From NCBI RefSeq assembly GCF_028290625.1, contig NZ_JAQGJM010000034.1, forward strand, positions 173,385-237,384: DNA of 64,000 bases. The letters run 5' to 3'. The position numbers and the translations under genes were made by a program. Below are positions 56,491 to 64,000 of the stretch, piece after piece (the first letter of the stretch is position 1; each line of letters starts with the position of its first letter). The notes under the pieces were generated by a model. It did not search any database and had not been told where the DNA came from. It saw nothing but the letters and a program-made list of their open reading frames with translations. Source of the stretch: Devosia sp. (GTDB taxonomy: Bacteria; Pseudomonadota; Alphaproteobacteria; Rhizobiales; Devosiaceae).

Positions 56491-56950
56491 GCCTGAATTT
56501 CAGGAAGCGGTGCCCGGCATACTCGATCTCGCCGGCGGGCACGAAGCCCAGCCGCGCCAGCCCCTTCTTGCGCACCCGGCTGGGCGGCAGCAGGATGCTG
56601 ACATTGGTCAGCCCCATCTCGTCACCCCGCCGGACCAGTTCGCGGAAGATAGCTGCACCATCGCCCCAGTGACCGGGGAGGAGCACCAGGCCCAGATCGG
56701 CCTCGTCACCTTCCTTCTGGAAGCCGCCCCAACCGGCAAAGGTGCCGCCGATCCGGATGGCCCACGGCCCATAGCCGTTCTCCAACCATTGTGCGTCCTT
56801 GGCCCTGGCCCAGTCGGCGGCGCGTGCCTCGTCCCAATCGTCCCCGGCGAGCGGCATATGGCGCCGCACGTCGGGATCGTTCAGCATGCGCACCAGCTCG
56901 GCCGGTGCGATGGCGGCAAGGGCGACGAAGCTGATGACCGGTTGGTGCAT
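56480..56950 (-). CDS. GNAT family N-acetyltransferase
   Basis: 156 residues from the ATG at 56950, preceded by GGAGGGG; the frame's 18-codon extension has no support. The acetyl-CoA-binding fold is seen in 'FAGWGGFQKEGDEADLGLVLLPGHWGDGAAIFRELVRRGDEMGLTNVSILLPPSRVRKKGLARLGFVPAGE', with the usual 'GxxLL'-like turn weakened to 'GDGAAIF' and the GF...A end. The acceptor is unknown. Convergent with the winged-helix regulator; the coding regions overlap by 11 nt. Confidence 0.85.
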   Translation of the reverse strand: MHQPVISFVALAAIAPAELVRMLNDPDVRRHMPLAGDDWDEARAADWARAKDAQWLENGYGPWAIRIGGTFAGWGGFQKEGDEADLGLVLLPGHWGDGAAIFRELVRRGDEMGLTNVSILLPPSRVRKKGLARLGFVPAGEIEYAGHRFLKFRLSR

Positions 56951-56975
56951 TTTCACCCCTCCCGGTCCGATCCTA

Positions 56976-58811
56976 TCAGTCTTCCCAGGCACGCATCGGC
57001 ACAATCAACGACGACCCGTTCTCGCCACCATAGGCCAGCGTCCAGGTTGCTGGGACATCGGTCAGCATTTCGAACCATCCGGCATCAGCGCCAGCTAGCG
57101 ACAGGCGCAGGTGATGTCCCTCAGCGATCCGAGCGGCGACCGGCAATAGGGGAAGCTCAATCCGCATGGCTTCACCGGGTACCACGGCGGCACCGTCGGC
57201 CTTGGCAAAGCTACGCGGTGTGCCGGACCCTGGGTCGCAGGGCGCGCCCGTTGTCGCCCGATGCAGGAGCCGCAACTGCCCCTCGGTCAAATAAGTCACC
57301 CGACCATCCGGCGCGACGTCTTCGAGATAAGCGATCACCAGGCCATCGGTCTGGTCGCTGCTCATCATGAGGCACAGCTCCGGCGCGCCAACCAATTCCT
57401 GGTCTTGGGTGATCACTGGCGCGTCAAAGGTCACTCTCGTGTCGGCCGCGCCTCGCAGATTGCCATAGAAGACCGGCTTGCCGCGCTGCGCCGCCCAGCG
57501 GTTGAATTGGCCGCTAGTGGCAGTCGGGTCGACACGATAGGTCCCGGTGGCAGCATCGGAAATCTCCGGCCCCATCAGGCTCGGCGACAACATCAGCTTG
57601 CTGCCAACCACGCCCACCGGCGGCCAGACCGGCGTCGTCTTCCACGCATCCGTGCCGAGCACCACGTAGCTGATTGAGCGGCCGATCTGCTCGCCGGCCA
57701 GTGCACGATCGAGGAAGTCGATATCGCCCTTGAACTGCTCGACAGCGCTTGGCTTGGCGGGCTCGAACGGTTCGTCTGCAAACGGATCGGCGCTTAGCCC
57801 GCCCGGGTGACTGGTCGCACCGATGACGACTTCCATCGGTGCCTCGCTCGCCATCTCGAAGCGCGTCAAAGCGCTCAGCGCTGTCATCCCATCCGTCCAG
57901 CTCGCGGCAACGCGCGCCGGTACTGCCGCCTTGCGAATGCCGTCGATACGCGCGATCCCGCCCGCATCGCCAAGCGACAGAGCGCCAATCCGATCGTCAC
58001 GATAGATCAGCCCCGCAAATGCCGCCCCATCGATATTGTCCTGATGATCGCGGATCGCGCCCTGTAGCAGCTCGAAGCTGTCGTCGCCATCGACCGGGGC
58101 GAAGCCCAGTTGCGAGCAGGTCGTGAGGTTAGTGCCGCAATCGGCCCCCACGTGCCACGCCATCAGCTCGCTGGCCAGCGCCAGAATGCCCAGATTGGGG
58201 GCGCCGCCGGGAAACATGTTGTGCGCGTATTCATCGAAATCCGATGCGCGGATGATCGCACCGCCCAAAGCCGGGGCACCCGATCCCGTCATGCTATCGG
58301 CGAAGACCGCCGACACTGAATGGCCAATTGCCGCAACTTTGCCATTGGACCATTGCTGGCCGGCGATCCAGGCAATCAATTCGGCCTCATCCGCGGTCTG
58401 TTGCGGCGAGTTGAAGCCATCCTGCGCGCCAAACGAGGCGGCAAAACCACGCGCGTCGCCAATCACCACGACGTATCCGGCCTCACGGTAGAGCGCGATC
58501 GCCGTCGTTCCGGCATCTTCGCGGCGCCCGTAGATGGAGTCTTCGAACACCGCCGGCGCGCGATCCATCTTGGGATTGAAGCCGACCGGAAAATAGAGAC
58601 TGACCGCCAACTGCGTGCCATCGCCCATGGCGACAAAGTGCGACAGGTCGGGCGCAGGCGCGTCGAGAAACGGCAGATCGGTTTGTTTGACAGCGGGGTC
58701 TTCGGCCAGACGCGCCAACTGCTCGTGGGTGAATTCGGCCGCGTCGATCAGGCTCGTGCTACCGAGCAGCATAAGGATGGTCGCCAATGTGAGGCGATTG
58801 GAAATGAACAT
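56976..58811 (-). CDS. Secreted CocE/NonD-family (X-Pro dipeptidyl-peptidase S15-like) hydrolase
   Basis: 611 residues from the ATG at 58811, with GGAG eight bases upstream. A signal peptide (about 1-25, 'LTLATILMLLGSTSLIDAAE') is followed by an alpha/beta-hydrolase with 'VAMGDGTQLAVSLYFP', 'APAVFEDSIYGRRED', 'YREAGYVVVIGDARGFAASFGAQDGF', and a nucleophile elbow 'VAAIGHSVSAVFAD' (GHSVS). The C-terminal jelly-roll includes 'LVIAYLEDVAPDGRVTYLTEGQLRLLHR' and 'HHLRLSLAGADAGWF'. Likely a periplasmic or secreted esterase/acylase. It is 25 nt upstream of the GNAT gene on the same strand. A phased CTGA array lies 84-110 nt before its start. Confidence 0.9.
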   Translation of the reverse strand: MFISNRLTLATILMLLGSTSLIDAAEFTHEQLARLAEDPAVKQTDLPFLDAPAPDLSHFVAMGDGTQLAVSLYFPVGFNPKMDRAPAVFEDSIYGRREDAGTTAIALYREAGYVVVIGDARGFAASFGAQDGFNSPQQTADEAELIAWIAGQQWSNGKVAAIGHSVSAVFADSMTGSGAPALGGAIIRASDFDEYAHNMFPGGAPNLGILALASELMAWHVGADCGTNLTTCSQLGFAPVDGDDSFELLQGAIRDHQDNIDGAAFAGLIYRDDRIGALSLGDAGGIARIDGIRKAAVPARVAASWTDGMTALSALTRFEMASEAPMEVVIGATSHPGGLSADPFADEPFEPAKPSAVEQFKGDIDFLDRALAGEQIGRSISYVVLGTDAWKTTPVWPPVGVVGSKLMLSPSLMGPEISDAATGTYRVDPTATSGQFNRWAAQRGKPVFYGNLRGAADTRVTFDAPVITQDQELVGAPELCLMMSSDQTDGLVIAYLEDVAPDGRVTYLTEGQLRLLHRATTGAPCDPGSGTPRSFAKADGAAVVPGEAMRIELPLLPVAARIAEGHHLRLSLAGADAGWFEMLTDVPATWTLAYGGENGSSLIVPMRAWED

Positions 58812-58894
58812 AGACCGTCTCCGGACCTGGGGATGGGGATGGGTCCGCGGACCCACTGCTTGCTCATTGACTTACGAGCAATGCCCTCCCGGGT

Positions 58895-58921
58895 CCTGAG
58901 GCAGTTCTGAAGAATTTCTGA
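58895..58921 (+). promoter_or_regulatory. Phased CTGA direct repeats before the CocE-like hydrolase
   Basis: CTGA at 58896, 58907 and 58918, spaced exactly 11 bp, in CCTGAGGCAGTTCTGAAGAA context. It matches the arrays at 52621 and 53932 at most positions. The hydrolase gene reads away to the left, so the array lies in its upstream region. Confidence 0.72.
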
Positions 58922-59037
58922 TGTGATACTTCCCATCACCGATCAGCGAACATGCTGCAGTACGCCCAGGTTGCGCTTATGCTTCTCATGGCCTTGAATC
59001 TTCGACCGACCTTTTCAAGTGGGCGGAGAGGGGATAC

Positions 59038-59052
59038 GTTCCCTCTTTGTTC
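59038..59052. promoter_or_regulatory. LexA (SOS) box, alphaproteobacterial type
   Basis: GTTC-N7-GTTC (GTTCCCTCTTTGTTC), the established LexA operator of alphaproteobacteria, 81 nt before the dinB pseudogene's start. It indicates that the ancestral dinB was SOS-controlled. Confidence 0.75.
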
Positions 59053-59132
59053 TATCAGGGCGGATCAAGAGTCAATCGAATGCGAATGCATCTCGGCCTC
59101 GATCAAGGCGCGCGCGGACCGTATGGGCGAAG

Positions 59133-60180
59133 ATGATGACAGTGGACTCAGCGAGTTACGCCATAGGCGACGATGCCGAAAAAATCTTCGACGAGGCCCC
59201 GCTCCGGAGGATCCTCCACATCGACATGGACGCGTTCTATGCCTCGGTGGAGCAACGGGACAATCCGGATTTGCGGGCAAGCCAGTGGCGGTCGGCGGAG
59301 CCAAGAAGCGCGGCGTCGTCGCCGCCGCTAGCTATGAGGCCCGACGGTTAGGGGTGCGGTCCGCGATGCCTTCCGTCACAGCTGCCCGGAAATGCCCCGA
59401 GCTTATCTTCGTGAAGCCCCGGTTCGAGGTCTATAAGGCAGTCTCCGGCCAGATCCATGAGATTTTCGAGGAGTACACGGCGCTGGTCGAGCCACTGTCC
59501 CTTGACGAGGCCTATCTCGACGTCACCGAGAACCGCAAGGGCATGACCCTCGCCATCGAGACGCCAAGGAAATCCGCGCGAAGATTCTGGCCGAAACAGG
59601 CCTGACCGCATCGGCCGGGATCAGCTACTGCAAGTTCTTGGCTAAAATGGCCTCCGGTCACAACAAGCCCAACGGCCAGTTCCTGATCAGCCCGGCCAAG
59701 GGCCCCGCCTTCGTCGAGACCTTGCCGATCGGGAAATTCCACGGCATCGGCCCGGCGACGGCGTCGCGCATGAAGGCGCTCAGCATCGAAACCGGCGCCG
59801 ACCTTAAGGCGAAGCCACTCCCCTTCCTCCAACAAGCCTTCGGCAAGGCGGGCCCCTACTACTATTGGATTTCGAGGGGCGTCGACCATCGCGAGGTCAA
59901 GCCGGACCGCGTCCGGAAGTCGGTCGGCGGCGAGAACACCTTCTTCGATGATGTGCATGACCTCGACACCGCCAAGGAGAAGCTGCTCCCGACCGTCTCC
60001 AAGGTTTGGGACTATGCCACCGCCAAGGGTCTCCACGGGCGCACGGTGACGCTCAAGGTCAAGTACTCGGACTTCGAGCAGATCACCCGCAGCCCAACGG
60101 ACGCCCGTCCCTTGAATTCAAGCGATAAATCGGGGTGGGTACATGCAATTCTGGGTCAGCCGATGCCCCGTCAGTCATGA
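59133..60180 (+). pseudogene. dinB: DNA polymerase IV, broken by two frameshifts and a lost C-terminus
   Basis: Three reading frames together spell a Y-family polymerase. '[24 protein letters not shown]' (catalytic Asp) is in the first frame; '[33 protein letters not shown]' through '[18 protein letters not shown]' (the SLDEAYLD metal site) is in the second; '[36 protein letters not shown]' through '[20 protein letters not shown]' is in the third. Frame shifts fall near 59275 (GGG for GGGG) and 59561 (ACGCC for ACGGCC). After about 60110 the little-finger domain gives way to unrelated sequence and stops at 60180. Upstream an SOS box is intact. Confidence 0.9.
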
Positions 60181-60236
60181 TGCGCTGATACGTGCAAGTC
60201 TTCAAAAACTTGCCAACCCACAGGCCGCCGGTGTAA

Positions 60237-60401
60237 CGCGCCGATTTCATCGTTGGCAGCGAACGGGGCCAGCTCGTCGAACTTTTTCCAGATTGGCCGG
60301 GGGAAACCTTTCCCTTGCATGCCTTTTACCCATCAGGTCATCGACAACCGGCCAAGGTACGGGCCTTTTTGGACTTCTGCAGCAGGACGATCGGACTGTG
60401 A
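60237..60401 (+). pseudogene. LysR-family regulator C-terminal fragment
   Basis: 54 codons in one frame end '[36 protein letters not shown]', the typical close of LysR effector domains ('LV.VLPDW....PL.A.YP..R..P.KVRAF.DF'). An in-frame stop lies directly upstream at 60234, and no HTH region remains. It is too short for the automatic frames and precedes the SDR gene, which such regulators often neighbour. Confidence 0.72.
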
Positions 60402-60546
60402 TTGGCCATGCATGCCTCAAAATCACCGGTGGGTTGACCAAGGCGCACTATGAGTTGCCATCCATTTTGAGCGATCATGTGGAGCCTGCGCGGCACGTGT
60501 GATCTCGCTGGCAAGAACCGATCTAGACCACAACCGGAGAGCCAAA

Positions 60547-61320
60547 TTGTCACGCGTTTTCATTTCTGGGTCCTCTACCGGCCTCGGCCTGATGGCGGCA
60601 GGCCTCCTGATCGAGCAGGGACACAAAGTGGTCCTGCACGCTCGCAATGCCGCACGCGCTGACGAAGCTCGCTCGGCATTGCCGGCGGCCGAAGGTGTAG
60701 TGATCGGCGACCTCACCACCATTGCTGGCGCGCGAATTGTCGCCGAGCAGGTGAACGCATTGGGCCTATTTGATGCCGTGATTCATAACGCGGCAGTCGG
60801 CTATCGGGAACCGAAGCGCATCGTGACTGAGGACGGACTACCCCATCTCTTTGCTGTCAACACCTTGGCGCCCTATATCCTTACGGCCCTGATCGAGCGG
60901 CCAAAACGCTTGATTTACCTCAGTTCAGGAATGCACCATCACGCCCACGCCAACCTCGCTGACCCCACATGGGCCAGGTGCTCTTGGAACGGGTCTGCGG
61001 CTTATGCCGAGAGCAAACTGCATGATGTTCAACTGGCCTTCGGCATCGCCCGGCTTTGGCCAAATGTGCTTTCAAATGCGCTGGAGCCGGGTTGGGTGCC
61101 CACTAGAATGGGCGGCCCGAGCGCACCAGATGACATCGACAAGGCATATGTCACGCAAGCCTGGCTGGCGGCAAGTTCCGACCACTCTGCGCAGGTGACA
61201 GGCCGGTATTTCTTCCATTTGCAACCTCTGGAGCCGAATCCCGAGGCCAGGGACGAGTACTTGCAAACGCAACTCTTCGATGTCTGCAGCCGATACAGCG
61301 GTATCGCATTGCCGAATTGA
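60547..61320 (+). CDS. Short-chain dehydrogenase/reductase
   Basis: 257 residues from a TTG at 60547, preceded by GGAG at 7 nt; a GTG 16 codons earlier gives a non-conserved leader. Classical SDR features are 'MSRVFISGSSTGLGLMAAGLLIEQGHKVVLHAR' with the TGxxxGxG-type GSSTGLG (about 8-14), 'VIHNAAVGYRE' in place of NNAG, 'LIYLSSGMHHHAH' with the catalytic serine, and 'YAESK' as the YxxxK pair. The late 'PGWVPTRMGG' is also standard. Substrate unknown. A LysR remnant lies just upstream. Confidence 0.9.
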   Translation: MSRVFISGSSTGLGLMAAGLLIEQGHKVVLHARNAARADEARSALPAAEGVVIGDLTTIAGARIVAEQVNALGLFDAVIHNAAVGYREPKRIVTEDGLPHLFAVNTLAPYILTALIERPKRLIYLSSGMHHHAHANLADPTWARCSWNGSAAYAESKLHDVQLAFGIARLWPNVLSNALEPGWVPTRMGGPSAPDDIDKAYVTQAWLAASSDHSAQVTGRYFFHLQPLEPNPEARDEYLQTQLFDVCSRYSGIALPN

Positions 61321-61884
61321 ATTGCGACGTCGCCTCGTTGGGCGACCAGAAGCGCCGTTACTCGGGAGGTACCGGTGAGATGGCGAACGGACTGCAGCCA
61401 CCATTCCCAATTCGTCGACAAGCATGGTCGCGGGCCGACAATTGGGAGATAGACGGCGAGGCTCCGGTGACGCCGCCGACCACAGGCTCGGACGCGGCGT
61501 GGGCTAGTCGGGTCAAACGACCATCGACAGTGACCTAAAGGCCAATAGCAACCATCTGCCGACTTCGGTTTTGCGCCACAAACGGTCACTTCGCACGAAG
61601 TCCATCGCTGCCAAAATGGGGCCGCAAGCAACCCCACCGCTCTTGGCGTCGAAAAGGGGATAGCAACCCTTCAAGACCACAGTTCGGTTAGCGGATACGC
61701 AAATTGGGCGCCGAAAGCGGTCTGTCTGTTTGCGGGTCTACCGGCGGCATGGCTGCCGTTCACCGCGGTCATCAATATGACCGATTCCGACCCCATGCCG
61801 GTCGTCCAGCGACTGGGGACGACTTCTTGAAAGCTGCCGTTCCCAGTCGCGACGCCGACGTCCCAATGCTGATCGTGCGAAATT
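61321..61884. other. Gene-free stretch
   Basis: About 560 bases between the SDR and the WYL regulator, which are convergent. Only short, compositionally odd frames are open and no terminator with a U-tract was found. Confidence 0.45.
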
Positions 61885-62604
61885 TTAGCGGGATAAATCA
61901 CGAACCGGGCGAACGTGATCCTCGAACGGCACGTGTCGCCGCTGAAAAGTGGCGCCTTCGTCGACTTCCGGTCTGCTGATCCGATCCATTCGAAAATGAC
62001 GGAAAGCGTGGCGCGCAGGGTCCCAGGCCACCAGATACCAGAGCGGTGGCAGGATCAGCATGGCGTGCGGTTCAACAATACGATTGGTTACGGTCCCTTT
62101 TGCGTCATGGTACTGGAAGCGCAGGTACTGCCGCTGGAGAAACGCTGTCTCGAACGCGGGCAGCAGTGCGGGATCCATCGGCGCCAAATCCGATATGTTC
62201 ACCAGCGGTGAAAGCTGCCCGACATAGAGGCAATCCAGAAACCGGCGCAGGTCGCGGACCTTGTCGGGCGGCAGGGCCTTCTCGATCCTGGCTAGCCCGG
62301 CATCGGCGAGACCCGCAAAGGGCAAATTCCCGGCGGCCCGCATTGATGCAACGCTGATGAGCAGTGCAAAGACCTCGGCGACGGAGAGCTTAGCGGTGGT
62401 CTGGAGCGATTGCGGATCAAGTTGCAAGCCGCCGCCGCGCCCCGGTTCGGAATGAATGACAAAGCCCTGGTCGCGCAGCGCGCTGATGTCACGCAGCACT
62501 GTGCGCCGGGATGCGCCAACCTCCGCCGCTAGGTCCGCGACTGTCGAAGTGCCGTTGCGGCGAAGGCTGCGCACGATGGCGTCATGTCGAAGGCGAACAT
62601 TCAT
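61885..62604 (-). CDS. HTH/WYL-domain transcriptional regulator (YafY-like)
   Basis: 239 residues from the ATG at 62604 (MNVRLRHDAIV). The N-terminal HTH (about 1-60) reads 'DAIVRSLRRNGTSTVADLAAEVGASRRTVLRDISALRDQGFVIHSEPGRGGG'. The WYL domain (about 130-225) has 'AFLQRQYLRFQYHDAKGTVTNRIVEPHAMLILPPLWYLVAWDPARHAFRHFRMDRI', with 'PLWYLVAWD' as the WYL core. This class senses small ligands or nucleic acids. It is divergent from the alpha/beta hydrolase gene with a 139-nt spacer, so it probably regulates it. A 62-codon extension across the spacer is rejected. Confidence 0.9.
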   Translation of the reverse strand: MNVRLRHDAIVRSLRRNGTSTVADLAAEVGASRRTVLRDISALRDQGFVIHSEPGRGGGLQLDPQSLQTTAKLSVAEVFALLISVASMRAAGNLPFAGLADAGLARIEKALPPDKVRDLRRFLDCLYVGQLSPLVNISDLAPMDPALLPAFETAFLQRQYLRFQYHDAKGTVTNRIVEPHAMLILPPLWYLVAWDPARHAFRHFRMDRISRPEVDEGATFQRRHVPFEDHVRPVRDLSR

Positions 62605-62743
62605 GCCGCAAGCTACCGCCCTTCGGTGCCAGCTTTTGGCACCATTGGTTTCTAGTCGATCACCGTGCAGCGCCGCGGGCCCCCTAAGAGCAGGCCTATG
62701 CTGAACGCACACCTGATCGCGAAAACCATAGAAGGAAAATGCC

Positions 62744-63688
62744 GTGTCGACCGCAACCGATTTCCCCCAGCCGACTCTTATTCCAGTCAACGGTGTTGTA
62801 CTGGAAGTCTTTGAAGCAGGACGAGAAAATGCAGGAAACCCGATCGTGCTCTGTCACGGCTGGCCCGAGCACGCCTATTCCTGGCGCCATCAGGTGCCCG
62901 CCCTTGTCGCGGCGGGCTACCATGTCATCGTCCCCAACCAGCGGGGCTATGGCAACTCGTCCCGTCCGGACGACGTCACGGAATATGACATCGAGCACCT
63001 GACGAGCGATCTCGTCGCACTGCTCGATCACTACGGCTACCAGGATGCGACCTTTGTCGGCCATGACTGGGGCGCGGCCGTCGTCTGGGGACTGACCCTG
63101 CTGCATCCCAGCCGAGTCAACAAGGTGATCAATCTGAGCCTGCCGTATCAGGAGCGAGGCGAAATACCCTGGATCGAGTTCCTGGAGTTGATCCTGGGCA
63201 GCGACTACTACTTCGTTCACTTCAACCGGCAACCTGGCGTGGCGGACGCCGTACTGGACAAGAATGCGTTCCGCTTTCTTCGCAACCTGTACCGGAAGAA
63301 CGTGCCTCTCCACGCGCCCGAGCCGGGCATGGCCATGATCAATCTCGCGAGAGCGGAAACGCCGCTCGGTGAGCCCGTGATGAGCGATATCGACTTGGCC
63401 GTCTACGTCTCCGCCTTCGAAAAATCCGGGTTCACAGGCGGCATCAACTGGTACCGAAACCTTGACCGCAACTGGCACCTGCTGTGCGCGGTGGACCCAA
63501 TTATCCATCAACCCACGCTCATGATCTATGGCGACAGAGATGTTATTCCGAAATCTGAAAAACTGGTAGACTTCGTGCCCAATGTTGACGTGGTCAGCCT
63601 CGATTGCGGCCATTGGATCCAGGAAGAAAAGCCGGAGGAAACCAACCGGGCGATCCTGACCTGGCTGGCACTGAAGAGCGCCACTTGA
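62744..63688 (+). CDS. Alpha/beta hydrolase, epoxide-hydrolase-like
   Basis: 314 residues from a GTG at 62744 with GAAGGA seven bases upstream. Oxyanion motif 'VLCHGWPEHAYSWRHQVPAL', the 'PNQRGYGNSSRP' loop, and nucleophile 'FVGHDWGAAVVWGL', with Asp as nucleophile as in epoxide hydrolases and haloalkane dehalogenases. The acid/base part is 'LMIYGDRDVIPKS' and the catalytic His is in 'LDCGHWIQEEKPEE'. The HGWPE motif favours epoxide hydrolase over dehalogenase. Cytoplasmic. Divergent WYL regulator suggests inducible expression. Confidence 0.92.
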   Translation: MSTATDFPQPTLIPVNGVVLEVFEAGRENAGNPIVLCHGWPEHAYSWRHQVPALVAAGYHVIVPNQRGYGNSSRPDDVTEYDIEHLTSDLVALLDHYGYQDATFVGHDWGAAVVWGLTLLHPSRVNKVINLSLPYQERGEIPWIEFLELILGSDYYFVHFNRQPGVADAVLDKNAFRFLRNLYRKNVPLHAPEPGMAMINLARAETPLGEPVMSDIDLAVYVSAFEKSGFTGGINWYRNLDRNWHLLCAVDPIIHQPTLMIYGDRDVIPKSEKLVDFVPNVDVVSLDCGHWIQEEKPEETNRAILTWLALKSAT

Positions 63689-63707
63689 TCCCTGGACCTT
63701 TCAAGAC

Positions 63708-63740
63708 CACTCCACCCCCGGCTTGGCCAGGGGTGGAGTG
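63708..63740. repeat. Inverted repeat after the hydrolase gene
   Basis: CACTCCACCCC pairs perfectly with GGGGTGGAGTG around an 11-nt loop, 20 nt after the hydrolase stop. There is no T-run, so termination is uncertain. A purine-rich run (GAG and GGGGA units) follows at about 63756-63788. Confidence 0.6.
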
Positions 63741-63894
63741 ACCTGCCGAAGGCGATGAACGATGAGAGGGAGAGGGGAGAGGGGAGAGTAGCCACACAAC
63801 CCGAGACCGCTTTCATCCCTAGAAGCTTGAAACCAGTCCTTCCCTTTCTACCCCGCAGTTGCCGGTCCGAAAACGCCCCCATTTCAGATGAGGT

Positions 63895-63968
63895 GGATGG
63901 CTCCCGCTCCCGGCATCTGAGTGCCAAAGTGGGTTTGCTATCAGGCAACCCGAGCAAAGGAGCCATCC
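63895..63968 (+). ncRNA. Structured leader of IS110-family element, candidate bridge RNA
   Basis: GGATGGCTCC (63895-63904) pairs perfectly with GGAGCCATCC (63959-63968), closing a 54-nt region that holds two inner hairpins: GGCA/TGCC at about 63912-63924 and GGGTT..GC/GC..AACCC at about 63931-63951. The structure ends 3 nt before the transposase ATG. In IS110-group elements the left-end noncoding region encodes the bridge RNA that guides recombination. Whether this element is of that group is not shown by the few residues visible. Confidence 0.45.
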
Positions 63969-63971
63969 GCC

Positions 63972-64000
63972 ATGCAGATTACCACCGTGGGCCTCGATCT
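63972..64000 (+). mobile_element. IS110-family transposase, N-terminus (continues beyond window)
   Basis: The last 29 bases encode MQITTVGLD and the start of the next codon, the near-invariant opening of IS110-family DEDD transposases ('MxITTVGIDLAK'), whose first catalytic Asp is here. The element's left end must lie between 63689 and 63895; no boundary can be fixed. Confidence 0.75.

Noticed and set aside
52621..58921. Phased CTGA arrays as a CRISPR or microsatellite
   Set aside because: Units are only 4-8 bp, there are three per array, and they occur at separate promoters. The 11-bp phase fits a protein-binding site instead. No CRISPR array was seen anywhere in the window.
63756..63788. 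Purine-rich GAG/GGGGA run as a functional repeat
   Set aside because: Irregular units with no clear period; it is likely simple sequence between the hydrolase gene and the IS element.

Overview
The window looks like chromosomal DNA of a high-GC alphaproteobacterium of the Hyphomicrobiales, plausibly Devosia or a relative. The grounds are the very large number of peptide- and sugar-type ABC importers, short GC-rich intergenic hairpin repeats, and an alphaproteobacterial-type SOS box. The genus is an impression from content and was not tested by any search.

Layout. 1-5.2 kb: a peptide/nickel-type ABC importer operon (SBP, two permeases, two ATPases) whose SBP is cut by the window edge. 5.2-12.4 kb: tRNA-Cys, an MFS exporter, a luciferase-like oxidoreductase, a small secreted protein and a LolD/FtsX-type ABC pair. 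12.4-15.9 kb: glcG, glcB (malate synthase G) and an IclR regulator on the minus strand. 16.0-17.3 kb: a LacI regulator with twin perfect operators. 17.3-45.6 kb: a carbohydrate-utilisation zone with three import systems (a dipeptide-type ABC with a dual ATPase and an 860-residue hydrolase-like protein; a CUT1 sugar ABC with a GHL-like protein, an aldo/keto reductase and an amidohydrolase; a second dipeptide-type ABC with an enolase-superfamily dehydratase), a divergent 729-residue GHL6-like protein, a GreA-like factor and a GntR/FCD regulator. 45.6-64 kb: an accessory zone, partly decayed, with a frameshifted nuclease-like gene, unknown secreted proteins, amidase and LysR remnants, a MATE gene with an internal deletion, a broken dinB behind an intact SOS box, a winged-helix/TPR regulator, a secreted CocE-like hydrolase, an SDR, a WYL regulator with an epoxide-hydrolase-like neighbour, and the left end of an IS110-family element at the edge.

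How the parts connect. A 15-bp motif, TTCCRYATSGYGGAA, lies upstream of the iclR gene, glcB and the two carbohydrate clusters at 25.4 and 35.7 kb, which suggests one IclR-type regulon joining sugar uptake to glyoxylate metabolism. All four substrate-binding-protein genes are followed within 4-16 nt of the stop codon by a strong hairpin. In the accessory zone, CTGA repeats phased at exactly 11 bp lie upstream of three genes (DUF2807-like protein, MATE remnant, CocE-like hydrolase). These genes surround a winged-helix regulator of the class that reads such direct repeats, so this may be an undescribed local regulon.
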